Shown here: positions 35,087 through 43,397 of the stretch, in pieces
Layout of the letters: each line of letters opens with the position of its first letter
How positions within the stretch are numbered: position 1 is the first letter of the stretch
Assembly (NCBI GenBank): GCA_021153985.1
Contig: JAJKJM010000038.1
Location: forward strand, 1-49,515
From: Polaromonas sp.
Lineage (GTDB): Bacteria > Pseudomonadota > Gammaproteobacteria > Burkholderiales > Burkholderiaceae_C
Length of the DNA: 49,515 nt
Direction of reading: 5' to 3'
Notes under the pieces: generated by a model
Database searches by the model: none
What the model was told of the DNA's origin: nothing
The model's input: only the letters and a program-made list of their open reading frames with translations
Translations under genes and position numbers: made by a program

Positions 35087-36271
35087 TTAAATAACGTTCT
35101 TCTCCAGCAAGCTGCGCCCCTCCACCAGCCGCGCCGCCGCCAGCGGCGACAAGTCCAGGCTGCTGTAGCGGCCCTCGGCTATCCATTCCGCCAGGCCGCG
35201 CCCCACCGCGGGCGACTGTTGCAGCCCATGGCCGCTGAAGCCGTTGGCCAGCAACAGGTTGGGCAGTTGCGGGTGCGGCCCCAGCAGCGCGTTGTGGTCG
35301 TGCGTGTTGTATTCGTAGTAGCCGGCCCAGGCGCGCTGCAGGCGTACCGCCTCAAAGCCCGGCACCCGGTGCGCCAGCGTCAACCAGGCTTCATCAAACA
35401 GTTTGTAGTCGACATCCAGCGATACGTCATTGGCGTCCTCGCCTGGCGCGGGCGGCAAGCCGCAGATCCAGATGCCCCCCTCAGGCCGAAACCACAGGCC
35501 GGCCGGGTCAATCACCAGCGGGCAGCCAGGCGTCTTGGCGGGGCTGGCAAACGCATACACACAGCGCCGGCGGCCATGCACCGGCAAGTCAAAACCCGTG
35601 CCCGCCAGCAGCGGCCGCGCCCACGCGCCCGCCGCATTCACCGCCCAGTCGCACGGCAGCTGCGCGCCGCCTTGCAGCGCCACCGCACTCACGCGGCCCG
35701 CGCTGTGCACAAAGCCCGTGGCCTCGGCTTTTACATACTGCACACCCAGGCTGCGCGCTTTCTGCTTGAAAGCCATCAGCAAGCCATAGCCGTCAAACCA
35801 GCCTTCACCGCTGAGGCCCAGCGAGCCCAGTGCAAGGTCGTCCACCTGCAGCCACGGAAAGCGCTGTTGCAGCTCCGCGGGGTTGAGCAGGGCCACGTCC
35901 ACACCTTGTGCGCGTTGCGTTGCGTGGTTCTCTCGCAAAGTCGCCGCGCCGTCTTCAGTCGCCAGATACAGGTAGCCGCGCTCCGTCAATCCGATGTCGG
36001 GCACATCGCCATCGACGGCAAGGTGCTGTTTGATGGCGCGCAAAAAATCAATGCCGAACTGAGAGACTGCAATGTTCACCGGCTGCGAAAACTGCTGGCG
36101 TATCGAGCTGGCCGACAGCGCGGAAGAGGCCTGCGTGTAGGTCGGGTCGCGCTCGACCACCGTGATGTGGCCGCCAAACTTCGGATGCGTCGCCAGAAAG
36201 TAAGCGATGGCACTGCCGATCACGCCGCCGCCGACGATCACGACTTGTGGTGGGTATGTTGTGTTGCTCAT
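35087..36271 (-). CDS. FAD-dependent oxidoreductase, DAO family
   Basis: A 394-residue flavoprotein of the D-amino-acid oxidase superfamily, closest in pattern to sarcosine/glycine oxidase-like and FOXRED1-type enzymes. The dinucleotide motif VVIVGGGVIGSAIAYFLA starts at about residue 10, with the acidic strand-2 end VVERD; SSALSASSIRQQFS follows, and the C-terminal NGFSGHGLQQSPAVG contacts FAD. The ATG at 36271 gives the motif near the N-terminus; an upstream ATG at 36301 is possible. Oxidises an N-alkylated or D-amino acid; exact substrate unknown. Stands alone. Confidence 0.92.
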   Translation of the reverse strand: MSNTTYPPQVVIVGGGVIGSAIAYFLATHPKFGGHITVVERDPTYTQASSALSASSIRQQFSQPVNIAVSQFGIDFLRAIKQHLAVDGDVPDIGLTERGYLYLATEDGAATLRENHATQRAQGVDVALLNPAELQQRFPWLQVDDLALGSLGLSGEGWFDGYGLLMAFKQKARSLGVQYVKAEATGFVHSAGRVSAVALQGGAQLPCDWAVNAAGAWARPLLAGTGFDLPVHGRRRCVYAFASPAKTPGCPLVIDPAGLWFRPEGGIWICGLPPAPGEDANDVSLDVDYKLFDEAWLTLAHRVPGFEAVRLQRAWAGYYEYNTHDHNALLGPHPQLPNLLLANGFSGHGLQQSPAVGRGLAEWIAEGRYSSLDLSPLAAARLVEGRSLLEKNVI

Positions 36272-36345
36272 GCCGTTCGACGGTGTTCTTAAAGCGCCCA
36301 CGTCATCCTACAGTGCACGCGCAGTTTGTTGCCCCCCGAGGTTTT

Positions 36346-36372
36346 GCTCCCTCTCCCTCTGGGAGAGGGAGC
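36346..36372. repeat. Half copy of the long-hairpin repeat (short perfect hairpin)
   Basis: GCTCCCTCTCC (36346-36356) and GGAGAGGGAGC (36362-36372) form a perfect 11-base stem around CTCTG. It is the terminal hairpin of the larger element, alone in the DAO/hypothetical gene gap. Confidence 0.8.
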
Positions 36373-36472
36373 CATGCGGTGAAGCGCATTTATCGCCGAC
36401 CAGCGAAATATTAGGACGGTCACGGCAACTCGGCCACATACTCCTCCACCATAAATTCGAAAAGGACACATC

Positions 36473-37324
36473 ATGAACGCATACTACAAAGTAGCTCAGA
36501 ACTACTTTCGGCACATGGAGGGCTGGCATCTGTATCCAGGTCCGCGCGAGTTCTGGATGTGGGCATGGATGGTCCTTGCTTGTGGTTGGGTGGCCTCATT
36601 TGTGTGGCTGTTTCAGAAGCTTCCAAGCGTTTGGAGTTGGCAATTTGCAGTGGTGGTGACTTTGCTGATTGCTCTCATGCAAGTGGCAGATGGGATTTCG
36701 AACAGGAAGCGTGCCGCATTGTTTGGGGCACCATCGAACCAGAAGATCAGCCCGCCTGACCTGGAGGCGCTCCGGAGCAAACTTCTCTGCGAATCTCTCT
36801 CAGTGTCGCCAGACAAATTCCTTCAGATTGCCAACGAGATCAGTGGCCTCATCGACATGCGAAAGAAATTCCGCAGGCCTGATGAAATTGATTGGATCCT
36901 CATCGTCAAAAAATTCTACGATCCAGATTCAAAGCAACGCGTACTGGCAGTGTTTTTGGCCGGACTGACTGTGTTTACCGCGCTCACACTAAAAAGCGGG
37001 GATTTACCAAACATCTTCGAAGTCCTCGACAGCCAGGACGTTCTTGGATTTTTGGGCGGCGTGTTGTCCATTAGCGCCGTAACTTTTGTCATGTTCATAG
37101 GCGTACAAGTGCTGAGTGCGGTGCTGTGGAACGTCTTGATTATCTGGATTGCCAAGTCGTCTAAAACCGCATTCAGCGACGATGCTGCACTGCGATATCT
37201 GGTAAGAGACCTTCTGCTTCTTTATCGTCCCTCCGACCTTGAGGTGATACCGCAGGCCGCAGCAACACCTTCCCCGCAAGTGCCGGCGTCCGGTCCAGTC
37301 ATCTGCGAGCACGAAACCGGTTGA
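36473..37324 (+). CDS. Hypothetical membrane protein, AT-richer than neighbours
   Basis: A 283-residue protein I do not recognise. It has a Trp/Tyr-rich N-terminus (MNAYYKVAQNYFRHMEGWHL), two membrane helices at ~28-48 and 56-74, a cytosolic helical part (100-150) with several Lys/Arg pairs, then two or three membrane helices at ~156-173 and 187-228, and a Pro-rich tail. AAAGGA seven bases before the ATG supports the start. Codon use is clearly less GC-biased than in the surrounding genes, which suggests acquisition by transfer. No operon partner; the small gene at 37449 follows after 125 bases. Confidence 0.7.
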   Translation: MNAYYKVAQNYFRHMEGWHLYPGPREFWMWAWMVLACGWVASFVWLFQKLPSVWSWQFAVVVTLLIALMQVADGISNRKRAALFGAPSNQKISPPDLEALRSKLLCESLSVSPDKFLQIANEISGLIDMRKKFRRPDEIDWILIVKKFYDPDSKQRVLAVFLAGLTVFTALTLKSGDLPNIFEVLDSQDVLGFLGGVLSISAVTFVMFIGVQVLSAVLWNVLIIWIAKSSKTAFSDDAALRYLVRDLLLLYRPSDLEVIPQAAATPSPQVPASGPVICEHETG

Positions 37325-37448
37325 TCGCGGGTGCGAACTTGCCCCGGGCTTCGTAGCGCTGAAAAGCGAGTACGGAGTTTGTTCTACCTATCTGCATCAA
37401 ATATGATCGACTCAGTCAACCATCCTTCTTAAGCAACACAGCCAGTCT

Positions 37449-37649
37449 ATGGAATCTTTCAAACCCAGAGTCGGCAAACCCATCACGCCCGAGCAGTTCG
37501 ACGAGCTCAGTGACGAGCAACTGGTGCGGCTCATCCCCAAGGCGTATCGCGAGTTCTTTCCCGGCAAGGACTTCTGTGCGGATGGGCACTTCTATCTTCA
37601 TGATGGAACGGCGTGGAGTTTTTACCGAGGTGATCTTCTTGATGAGTAG
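37449..37649 (+). CDS. Small hypothetical protein, 66 residues
   Basis: A short acidic protein (ITPEQFDELSDEQLVRLIPK, then DGHFYLHDGTAWSFYRGDLL) without signal or membrane segment. The sequence looks like a real folded domain rather than a chance frame: it is balanced in composition and has a plausible helix-strand pattern. No ribosome site is obvious. It shares the AT-richer patch with the gene at 36473. Function unknown. Confidence 0.5.
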   Translation: MESFKPRVGKPITPEQFDELSDEQLVRLIPKAYREFFPGKDFCADGHFYLHDGTAWSFYRGDLLDE

Positions 37650-37830
37650 TGACTGACTGAAGGCCGCACGCATTTGTCGCCGCACAGCGACAAACTCTGT
37701 AAAGGGCAGGTGTGTTGTGCAACGGTGTGTATGGTGGGTCAACAGTGTCGTGATGGGTGCCGTTGAACGGTTGGCTACGGAATAAAAACATTCTGTTAAC
37801 CGCTTTCCTCATCCATCCAAAGGACATCTC

Positions 37831-38316
37831 ATGAACAAACTGCTCGCTTCCCTGATCGCCACCCTGTTCGTTGGCCTTGCCGCCGCACAAACGCCTGCTC
37901 CAGCAGCACCGGCTACCCCGGCCGCCAAGGCAGAAGTCAAGGCTGAAAAGTCCGTCGCGGCCGCTGCGAAGAGCGAAGCCAAGGTCGATGCCAAGGCAGA
38001 TGCCAAGGTTGAAAAGGCTGAAGCCAAAGCCACCGAAAAGACCAGCAAGGCAGACGCCAAGGCTGCTAAAGCCAAAGCAAAGGCAGACGCCAAGGTTTCC
38101 AAGGCTGACCCCGAAGACAAAGCCAAGGCCAGCGCCAAAGCTGAAAAAACCGCCGTCAAGGCCGACGCCAAGGCTGCAGCCACTGCCGTCGATGCCGGCG
38201 CCAAGGTCGACACCGTGAAGATCGACGCGACCGCCGACAAAACCAAGGCCAAGCTCGACACCAAAGCCGTCAAGGCAGAAGGCAAGGCCGACGTGAAGGC
38301 AGCCGCCAGCAAGTAA
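37831..38316 (+). CDS. Exported Ala/Lys-rich low-complexity protein
   Basis: A 161-residue protein with a clean signal peptide (residues 1-20, NKLLASLIATLFVGLAAAQ) followed by ~140 residues made only of A, K, E, D, T, V, P, S, I, G and L: no Arg, His, aromatic or Cys residues. The units AKADAKVEKAEAK and KADAKVSKADPEDKAK recur; at DNA level AAGGCAGACGCCAAGG is repeated at 38047 and 38080, 33 bases (11 codons) apart. It will be helical or disordered and highly charged. Similar proteins are often annotated as TolA-like or histone-like by composition only, which is not evidence of function. A strong terminator follows. Confidence 0.8.
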   Translation: MNKLLASLIATLFVGLAAAQTPAPAAPATPAAKAEVKAEKSVAAAAKSEAKVDAKADAKVEKAEAKATEKTSKADAKAAKAKAKADAKVSKADPEDKAKASAKAEKTAVKADAKAAATAVDAGAKVDTVKIDATADKTKAKLDTKAVKAEGKADVKAAASK

Positions 38317-38366
38317 GCGACAAGCTGCAAGCTGCAAAGGCAACGCGGGTCATCCACCCGCTACCC

Positions 38367-38398
38367 AAAAAAGACAGGCCCCGGGCCTGTCTTTTTTT
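38367..38398 (+). terminator. Rho-independent terminator after the Ala/Lys-rich gene
   Basis: GACAGGCC-CCG-GGCCTGTC (38373-38391) is a perfect stem flanked by six A before and seven T after. It lies 50 bases after the stop codon. Confidence 0.93.
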
Positions 38399-38562
38399 GC
38401 CTGCACGCTCCTGTTAATGCCTGTATCACGATGCATTCATGCGTTAAGCCCCTGTCAGCGCATTCCGACTGTCCGGGGCTCTGGTGACTGTCATAAAGAA
38501 GCCCCACCCGCCATCAGCAGGAAAGTTTTGACACCAGACACAGAAACGCACAGGAGATTCCC

Positions 38563-39444
38563 ATGCACATCATTCTTGGCGGCACAGGCCACGTCGGTTC
38601 GGCGCTGGTCAAACGCCTTCTCGACGCGGGCGAGCCCGTCACCCTCATCACCCACGACCCCAAAAAATCCGGCCGCGAAGGCAAGGCCAAGCATGGCGTG
38701 CCGCAGCAGGCGACGGTCGCGCTGGCCGATGTCCACGACGTACCGGCGCTGCGCAAGGTATTTCAGCAAGGTACACGCCTCTTTTTGCTCAACCCGTCCG
38801 CCGCGCCTGCCGCCGACACCGATGCTGAAGAGCGCGCCACCGTCAAGTCCATCATCGAAGCGCTGCAAGGCGCACGCTTTGAAAAGATCGTGGCCGAGTC
38901 CACCTACGGCGCGCAGCCGGTGCAGCGCGCAGGCGACCTGGGCATTCTTTACGACATGGAAAAAGCGCTGGAGGCCCAGCCCATACCCTTCAGCGTCATA
39001 CGCGCGGCCTACTACATGAGCAACTGGGACGCAGCGCTGAAGACCGCCCGCGATGAAGGCGCGATCGACTCCATGTACCCCGAAGACTTCAAGCTGCCCA
39101 TGGTGGCGCCGCAAGACCTGGGCGAGCTCGCCGCGCGGCTGATGACAGAGCCGGCAGAAAAAACCGGCCTCTTTTACGCCGAAGGCCCTGAGCCCTACAC
39201 CCCCGGCGACGTAGCCGCCGCCTTTTCGGAGGCGCTGAACAAGCGGGTGGCGGTGCGCGTGGTGCCGCGGGAGAAATGGGAAGACGCTTTCAAAGCCATG
39301 GGCTTCTCGCCCGCTGCAGCCAAATCCTATGCGGCGATGACAGCGCTGACGCGCGACCATCCCTACTTCGACGATGCGCCCGTGCGCGGCCGCACGTCGC
39401 TGCGCGCCTATGTGCAGGCGCTGGTGGGCGGGCAGGGCGGCTAG
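38563..39444 (+). CDS. NmrA-like/NAD(P)-binding SDR (atypical)
   Basis: A 293-residue protein of the atypical SDR group (NmrA/HSCARG, isoflavone-reductase-like). It opens with the cofactor motif MHIILGGTGHVGSALVKRLL and has FLLNPSAAPAADT and VAESTYGAQ in place of the classical catalytic Tyr/Lys pair; SVIRAAYYMSNWD is typical of the group. AGGAG before the ATG supports the start. Possibly a quinone reductase or a redox-sensing regulator protein. The AraC gene follows after 33 bases on the same strand and is probably its regulator. Confidence 0.9.
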   Translation: MHIILGGTGHVGSALVKRLLDAGEPVTLITHDPKKSGREGKAKHGVPQQATVALADVHDVPALRKVFQQGTRLFLLNPSAAPAADTDAEERATVKSIIEALQGARFEKIVAESTYGAQPVQRAGDLGILYDMEKALEAQPIPFSVIRAAYYMSNWDAALKTARDEGAIDSMYPEDFKLPMVAPQDLGELAARLMTEPAEKTGLFYAEGPEPYTPGDVAAAFSEALNKRVAVRVVPREKWEDAFKAMGFSPAAAKSYAAMTALTRDHPYFDDAPVRGRTSLRAYVQALVGGQGG

Positions 39445-39477
39445 ACGCAGCGGGCCGGCGGGTGGCATCATCCACCC

Positions 39478-40353
39478 ATGGCCGCATCGCCGCTTCATCA
39501 ATGCAAGGTCCTGCCCACGCCGTGGGACGGCGTGTACGGCACGCACATTGAAAGCGGCCGCCACTACCGCCGCCACTGGCATGACGTCTATGGCGTGGGC
39601 TTGCTGGAGCACGGTGCGCAAACCTCTGCCAGCGGTTGCGGGCAGGTCGAGGCGTATGCCGGCGACATCCTGATGTGCAACCCCGGTGAAGTGCACGACG
39701 GCCAGCCGCTGGGCGGCCCTTCGCGCCGCTGGCGCATGCTGTACCTGGAGCCCGGCGCCATGGCCGCCGCGATGGGTGCGCCGGGCGCAGAAGCCGAGAT
39801 TGAACTCACCCGCCCTGTTGCGCAGGACGCGCGGCTTCGCCTGGCGTTGCAGCGCCTGCTAAGCCGGCTGCAGCAATGGAGCAGCAGCGGGCGCAATGCA
39901 AGTGCTGATGTCCTGGCCTGCGAAGAGTCGCTCGCCCAGGTGTCCGGGTTGCTGACGGGCCGCCACACCGTCACCGCAACGGCCACGCGCGTTGCAAAAC
40001 CCATCACCGCCATCACGCCACAGATTCAACAGGTACGTGACCGCCTGGCCGCCGACCTGCTGGCGCCGCCCACGCTCAGCGAGATGGCGCTCATGGCCGG
40101 CCTCAGCAGGTTTCAGCTGCTGCGGCATTTTGAAAAAGCCTTTGGCATCACCCCTCATGCCTGGCTGCAGCAGCAGCGCATTGAACGGGCGCGCAGCCTG
40201 ATCCGCGGCGGCGCCAGCCTTGCGCACACCGCCGCGTCGTGCGGATTTGCAGACCAGAGCCACATGACGCGGCTCTTCGCGCGCCAGTTCGGGTTTACGC
40301 CCGGCGCCTGGCAGCAGGCGGCCCTGCGCACGGTGCAAGCCAGCCTGCAATAA
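39478..40353 (+). CDS. AraC-family regulator with cupin sensor
   Basis: A 291-residue regulator: cupin-type N-terminus (SGRHYRRHWHDVYGVGLLEHG, YAGDILMCNPGEVHDGQP) and C-terminal double HTH (MALMAGLSRFQLLRHFEKAFG, AHTAASCGFADQSHMTRLFA, ending FGFTPGAWQQ). It follows the NmrA-like gene by 33 bases and precedes the B3/4 gene by 67. No ribosome site is obvious, so translation may depend on the upstream gene. Confidence 0.92.
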   Translation: MAASPLHQCKVLPTPWDGVYGTHIESGRHYRRHWHDVYGVGLLEHGAQTSASGCGQVEAYAGDILMCNPGEVHDGQPLGGPSRRWRMLYLEPGAMAAAMGAPGAEAEIELTRPVAQDARLRLALQRLLSRLQQWSSSGRNASADVLACEESLAQVSGLLTGRHTVTATATRVAKPITAITPQIQQVRDRLAADLLAPPTLSEMALMAGLSRFQLLRHFEKAFGITPHAWLQQQRIERARSLIRGGASLAHTAASCGFADQSHMTRLFARQFGFTPGAWQQAALRTVQASLQ

Positions 40354-40420
40354 CGTTCAAGACGCGCCCCCGGCGCCGCAGCACACTGCGCAGGTTCCCC
40401 CCTCACTGGAAAACCCGCGC

Positions 40421-41122
40421 ATGTTCTTTCGCCATTCAGAGGCCCTCTGGGCCGATTACCCCGAGCTGGTCCCCGGCGTGTTGTACGCCGGCGGCATCAC
40501 CGCCAGCGCGGATGTGAGCCGGCAGGTCGCCCGCTTCAACACCACCGCCCAAGCCCGGCTTGCCACCGGCCCTGAGGGCGAGTTCGTTGAAGTGCAAGCC
40601 TGGCGGCGCACCTTCTCCAAAATGGGCCTCAAGCCCACGCAGTACCGCTGCGCGTCAGAGTCGCTGCTGCGCCGCTTCCGCAAAGAAGGGTCTCTGCCCC
40701 AGCTTCACCCGCTGGTAGATCTATGCAACGCCATCTCGCTGGCCTTTGCGATCCCGATTGCCGTGTTTGATGTGGCCAAGGTGTCAGGGCAGCTGGAAGT
40801 GCGCTACGCCACCGGCACTGAAAACTACCGGACCTTTGGCGGGGAAGTGGAACACCCCGAAGCGGGCGAAGTGATATTTGCCGACGCCGCAGAGCCCGCC
40901 GCCAGCGCCCATGCCCGCCGCTGGACCAACCGGCAAAGCGGCTTGTCCGCCGTCAGTGCTGATACACGTGCCGTGCTCATCGTGGCGGAAGCCCTGCATG
41001 CCTCGGCGGGTGACGATGTGGCCAGGCTGGTAAGCACGCTTTCTCACGAATTGGCCACCCTCTGGCCCGCAGAGTCCAGGACTCAGCTGTTAAGTAGAAG
41101 CTCGCCGCGCTTCGAGTTTTAA
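40421..41122 (+). CDS. Free-standing B3/4 domain protein
   Basis: A 233-residue protein with the B3/B4 domain of the phenylalanyl-tRNA synthetase beta chain, which there removes wrongly attached tyrosine from tRNA-Phe. Visible family parts are SALSEALWADYP-like EALWADYPELVPGVLYAGGI, TQYRCASESLLRRFRKEGSLP, HPLVDLCNAISLAFAIPIAVFD and the ending with ADTRAVLIVAEAL. Stand-alone members might edit misacylated tRNA or act on free amino acids; that is not shown. Third gene after nmrA-like and araC on the same strand. Confidence 0.88.
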   Translation: MFFRHSEALWADYPELVPGVLYAGGITASADVSRQVARFNTTAQARLATGPEGEFVEVQAWRRTFSKMGLKPTQYRCASESLLRRFRKEGSLPQLHPLVDLCNAISLAFAIPIAVFDVAKVSGQLEVRYATGTENYRTFGGEVEHPEAGEVIFADAAEPAASAHARRWTNRQSGLSAVSADTRAVLIVAEALHASAGDDVARLVSTLSHELATLWPAESRTQLLSRSSPRFEF

Positions 41123-41141
41123 AAGGAGGCCCCCCGCTTGA

Positions 41142-41259
41142 GCTCCATCCCCCGCTGGGGGAGGGCTGGGGTAGGGGCTGACGGTCGTCACACCTGCGCA
41201 GCGAAACTTCAAGCGCCGAAGGCCCTCATCCCCGCCTTCTCCCAGAGGGAGAAGGAGTA
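41142..41259. repeat. ~115-bp long-hairpin repeat, complete copy 3
   Basis: CTCCATCCCCCGCTGGGGGAG plus GGGGTAGGGGC at the left, GCCCTCATCCCC plus CCAGAGGGAGAAGGAG at the right, with GCGCAGCGAAACTTCAAGCG in the middle. It begins 20 bases after the B3/4 stop codon. Confidence 0.85.
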
Positions 41260-41293
41260 AAAACTTGCACACCGGCGCAGCGCATCACTTCTT

Positions 41294-41340
41294 ACTCCCT
41301 CTCCCTCTGGGAGAGGGCTGGGGTGAGGGCTAGCGGCCTA
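41294..41340. repeat. Half copy of the long-hairpin repeat next to the DUF1439 gene
   Basis: ACTCCCTCTCCCTCTGGGAG plus GGCTGGGGTGAGGGCTAGCG, left-end type. It sits between the complete copy and the minus-strand DUF1439 stop codon. The same arrangement, half repeat then DUF1439 end, appears again at 46014-46110. Confidence 0.85.
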
Positions 41341-41344
41341 CAGT

Positions 41345-41926
41345 TCAACTCATCGGCTTGTTCACAAACGCAATCACCAGCCCCTTGTCGGTCACGGTGA
41401 TGGTGCTCGGCTGCACGCCCATGCTGTCGGGCAGCGCCAGGTCTTGTGGTTTGAGGGTGTGCAGCACCGCGCCTTGCAGCGCCTGCTCTGCCAGCTGCGG
41501 CCCGTAGCTGCCCAGCAGCATCGACGCCTGTGGCGGCAGGCTGTCAAACTGCAGGGCGTTCACGCGCAGCTCATGCGCGCGAATCGTCATGTCGCTGGCC
41601 TCATAGCGCAGCGCAAAGTCCAGGTCAAAAGTACCGGGGTAGGCGCGCCGCAGCGCCGGGCCGCCGGCTTCTACCGCCATCGCGGCGCCCAGGCGGTTCT
41701 GCGCGGTCAGCATGCGCAGCTGCGGCGCCTGCACCGTGAGGTCGAGAATGCCTTCGGCGCGTTTGCGCAGCGGAAAGCGTTTGGCAATCGCATCCTGCAG
41801 CTGGGCCGTGGTGACGGTGTAGCTGGGCTGGGCCTGCACACCAAACAGCGCAAAGTACGCCGCGCCGCCCAAGGCAATGCGCAGGGAGGTAGCAAGCGAT
41901 GAGGCAAGCAGCAGTCTTCGTTTCAT
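41345..41926 (-). CDS. Exported DUF1439 protein (YceB-like)
   Basis: A 193-residue protein of the DUF1439 family, whose E. coli member YceB is an outer-membrane lipoprotein. N-terminal signal (residues ~1-33, RRLLLASSLATSLRIALGGAAYFALFGVQAQ split by an unusual Gly/Ala region); no lipobox cysteine is seen, so it is probably soluble or anchored. Family features: YTVTTAQLQDAIAKRFPL, the conserved R-R-YPGTFDLDF strand pattern, and the end GLVIAFVNKPMS. GAAAGGA before the ATG supports the start. Tubular lipid-binding fold is likely; function unknown. A fragment of a second copy remains at 46080. Confidence 0.85.
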   Translation of the reverse strand: MKRRLLLASSLATSLRIALGGAAYFALFGVQAQPSYTVTTAQLQDAIAKRFPLRKRAEGILDLTVQAPQLRMLTAQNRLGAAMAVEAGGPALRRAYPGTFDLDFALRYEASDMTIRAHELRVNALQFDSLPPQASMLLGSYGPQLAEQALQGAVLHTLKPQDLALPDSMGVQPSTITVTDKGLVIAFVNKPMS

Positions 41927-42078
41927 TCCTGGTCCTTTCAGTCCTTCAGGGCCTGGAGCTCTTCAAGCCTGGATGGTGCCCCTGTTGCCGCACCGCGCGT
42001 GTCATTCAAAAGCCCGTACTGCGGTAAGCAGCGGCCGAAGAAGATGTAGAGCTCCCCAATTCCTGTATGGTCGGCGTG

Positions 42079-42498
42079 ATGCGTATTCCTTTGACTCTCC
42101 TGCTGCTGTCAGTTCCCGTGCTGGCCGCCGCGCAATCCACACAAGCCGGCCAGCAGGCCCTGGCCCTGGCCGTCAAGTCGCAGCGCGTCCTCAACGAATA
42201 CGCCGTGGGTGCTGCAGAGCCAGAGGCCATGAAGTACGCGCAGCGCCTAAGGCTGACCAAAGCCGCGCTGGACGCGCAACGCCAGGAATGGCCCACGGTG
42301 GCGAGCGGCCCCGACCCCTGGGACAACTTCCGCGCCTGCAAAAACGCGCTGGAGAAAGCCTCCTACGTCGCCGAACTTTCAGGCATGAAGGCCGTCAGCA
42401 AGCTCGACGACAAGGTCTTTAACCTGGAGAAGGGCAAGCTGCAAAAGCTTCGCGCCGAATGCGATGCCCAGATCAGGCAAAGCACCGTAAAGCACTAA
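42079..42498 (+). CDS. Exported hypothetical protein
   Basis: A 139-residue protein with a signal peptide (MRIPLTLLLLSVPVLAAAQ) and an all-helical mature part rich in Ala, Lys and Gln (QQALALAVKSQRVLNEYAVG, RLRLTKAALDAQRQEW), including two cysteines in FRACKNALEKA and RAECDAQIRQ that could form a disulfide. An in-frame ATG four codons earlier (42067) is an alternative; neither has a good ribosome site. I do not recognise the family. Convergent with the zinc-ribbon gene, 17 bases away. Confidence 0.65.
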   Translation: MRIPLTLLLLSVPVLAAAQSTQAGQQALALAVKSQRVLNEYAVGAAEPEAMKYAQRLRLTKAALDAQRQEWPTVASGPDPWDNFRACKNALEKASYVAELSGMKAVSKLDDKVFNLEKGKLQKLRAECDAQIRQSTVKH

Positions 42499-42515
42499 AA
42501 CAGGTAAAGCAGGCT

Positions 42516-42767
42516 TTATCGCCCCACCACCGACCAACCGGCCTTCTGGTTGGTCTTGTCGTTCTCATACTCCCAGGCCGTGCCGCAGCGATCGCATTTG
42601 TAGCGGGTGATGGTGACCAGCCCGTGGCGGCGCGTTTCATGGCGCGGGTCGCCCTGCACCAGCTCGGGGTGGCCCGGCGCCTTGCGCCAGTTGCGCTGTA
42701 TGCCCGCGCAGGAGTCGCACAGCTCCATCTTTTTGAGTTCTTGTTGGCGCTGGGGGTCTTGGGTCAT
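42516..42767 (-). CDS. Small zinc-ribbon protein
   Basis: An 83-residue cytosolic protein with two CxxC knuckles: Cys17/Cys20 in ELCDSCAG and Cys58/Cys61 in YKCDRCGTAWEYE, a pattern that binds one zinc. The middle is basic and His-rich. No DNA-binding or enzyme family is recognisable. Ribosome site weak. Confidence 0.65.
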   Translation of the reverse strand: MTQDPQRQQELKKMELCDSCAGIQRNWRKAPGHPELVQGDPRHETRRHGLVTITRYKCDRCGTAWEYENDKTNQKAGWSVVGR

Positions 42768-42926
42768 GGTGATGCTTTGAAAAATCAGGTGTTGGCCCCG
42801 ATTGTCGCCGGTGCCGCTTTCACCGCAAACCGGGGCGACCCTGCTGGCGCCGGGGCGATCAATTGACCGGCCCCCGCAGCGGGCCTATTCTTGAATGGCC
42901 CAGTCACCTTATTCGGGAGATACATC

Positions 42927-43364
42927 ATGTACAAGCGAATTTTGCTGGCTTACGACGGCTCTGAATCGGGCCAGAAAGCGCTGCTGGACTGCCGCGAGAT
43001 CGCGCAGTGGAGCAAGGCCTCATTGACGCTGATTGCGGTGACGCCCCTGCACCGGCAGGTGGTCGCGGGTGACGGTGTCATTTATGAGCAAGGCGTCATT
43101 GACCAGGAAAAAGAAAAATACCGCGGCATCCTCAACGACGGTTTGCGCCGGCTGGTGGAGTCAGGCCATGAGGCCAGCGGCCAGGTGCTGTACGGCGAAA
43201 CCGTCGACGAAATCGCCAGGTACGCCAAGCAGATCGATGCCGACCTGATCGTGGTCGGCCACAAGCACCTGGAAGGCTGGGCGGCGCGCTGGTGGCGCGG
43301 CTCGGTGTCCAAGTCGCTGATCGCCCACGCGCCTTGCAGTGTGCTGGTGGTCATTACCCGCTAG
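42927..43364 (+). CDS. Universal stress protein (UspA family)
   Basis: A 145-residue Usp with the standard fold: MYKRILLAYDGSESGQKAL at the start, VVGHKHLEGWAARWWRGSVS at the ATP loop and the C-terminal PCSVLVVI. The G-2x-G-9x-G(S/T) ATP-binding signature is only partly kept (GHKHLEGWAARWWRGS), so nucleotide binding is uncertain. GGGAGA lies before the ATG at 42927; the upstream ATG at 42891 is less likely. Tail-to-tail with the gene at 43398 around a hairpin. Confidence 0.93.
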   Translation: MYKRILLAYDGSESGQKALLDCREIAQWSKASLTLIAVTPLHRQVVAGDGVIYEQGVIDQEKEKYRGILNDGLRRLVESGHEASGQVLYGETVDEIARYAKQIDADLIVVGHKHLEGWAARWWRGSVSKSLIAHAPCSVLVVITR

Positions 43365-43370
43365 CCGGCA

Positions 43371-43396
43371 AAACGCAGGCGTCCCGGAGGGCGTTT
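43371..43396. terminator. Possible bidirectional hairpin after the Usp gene
   Basis: AAACGC (43371-43376) and GCGTTT (43391-43396) with further pairing of GGCGTCC/GGAGG-type bases inside. It lies between two convergent stop codons, the usual place for a shared terminator, but the stem is interrupted. Confidence 0.4.
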
Positions 43397-43397
43397 C

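Noticed and set aside
24022..41340. Repeats as a CRISPR array
   Set aside because: Copies are single, scattered kilobases apart, self-complementary and without regular spacers or cas genes.
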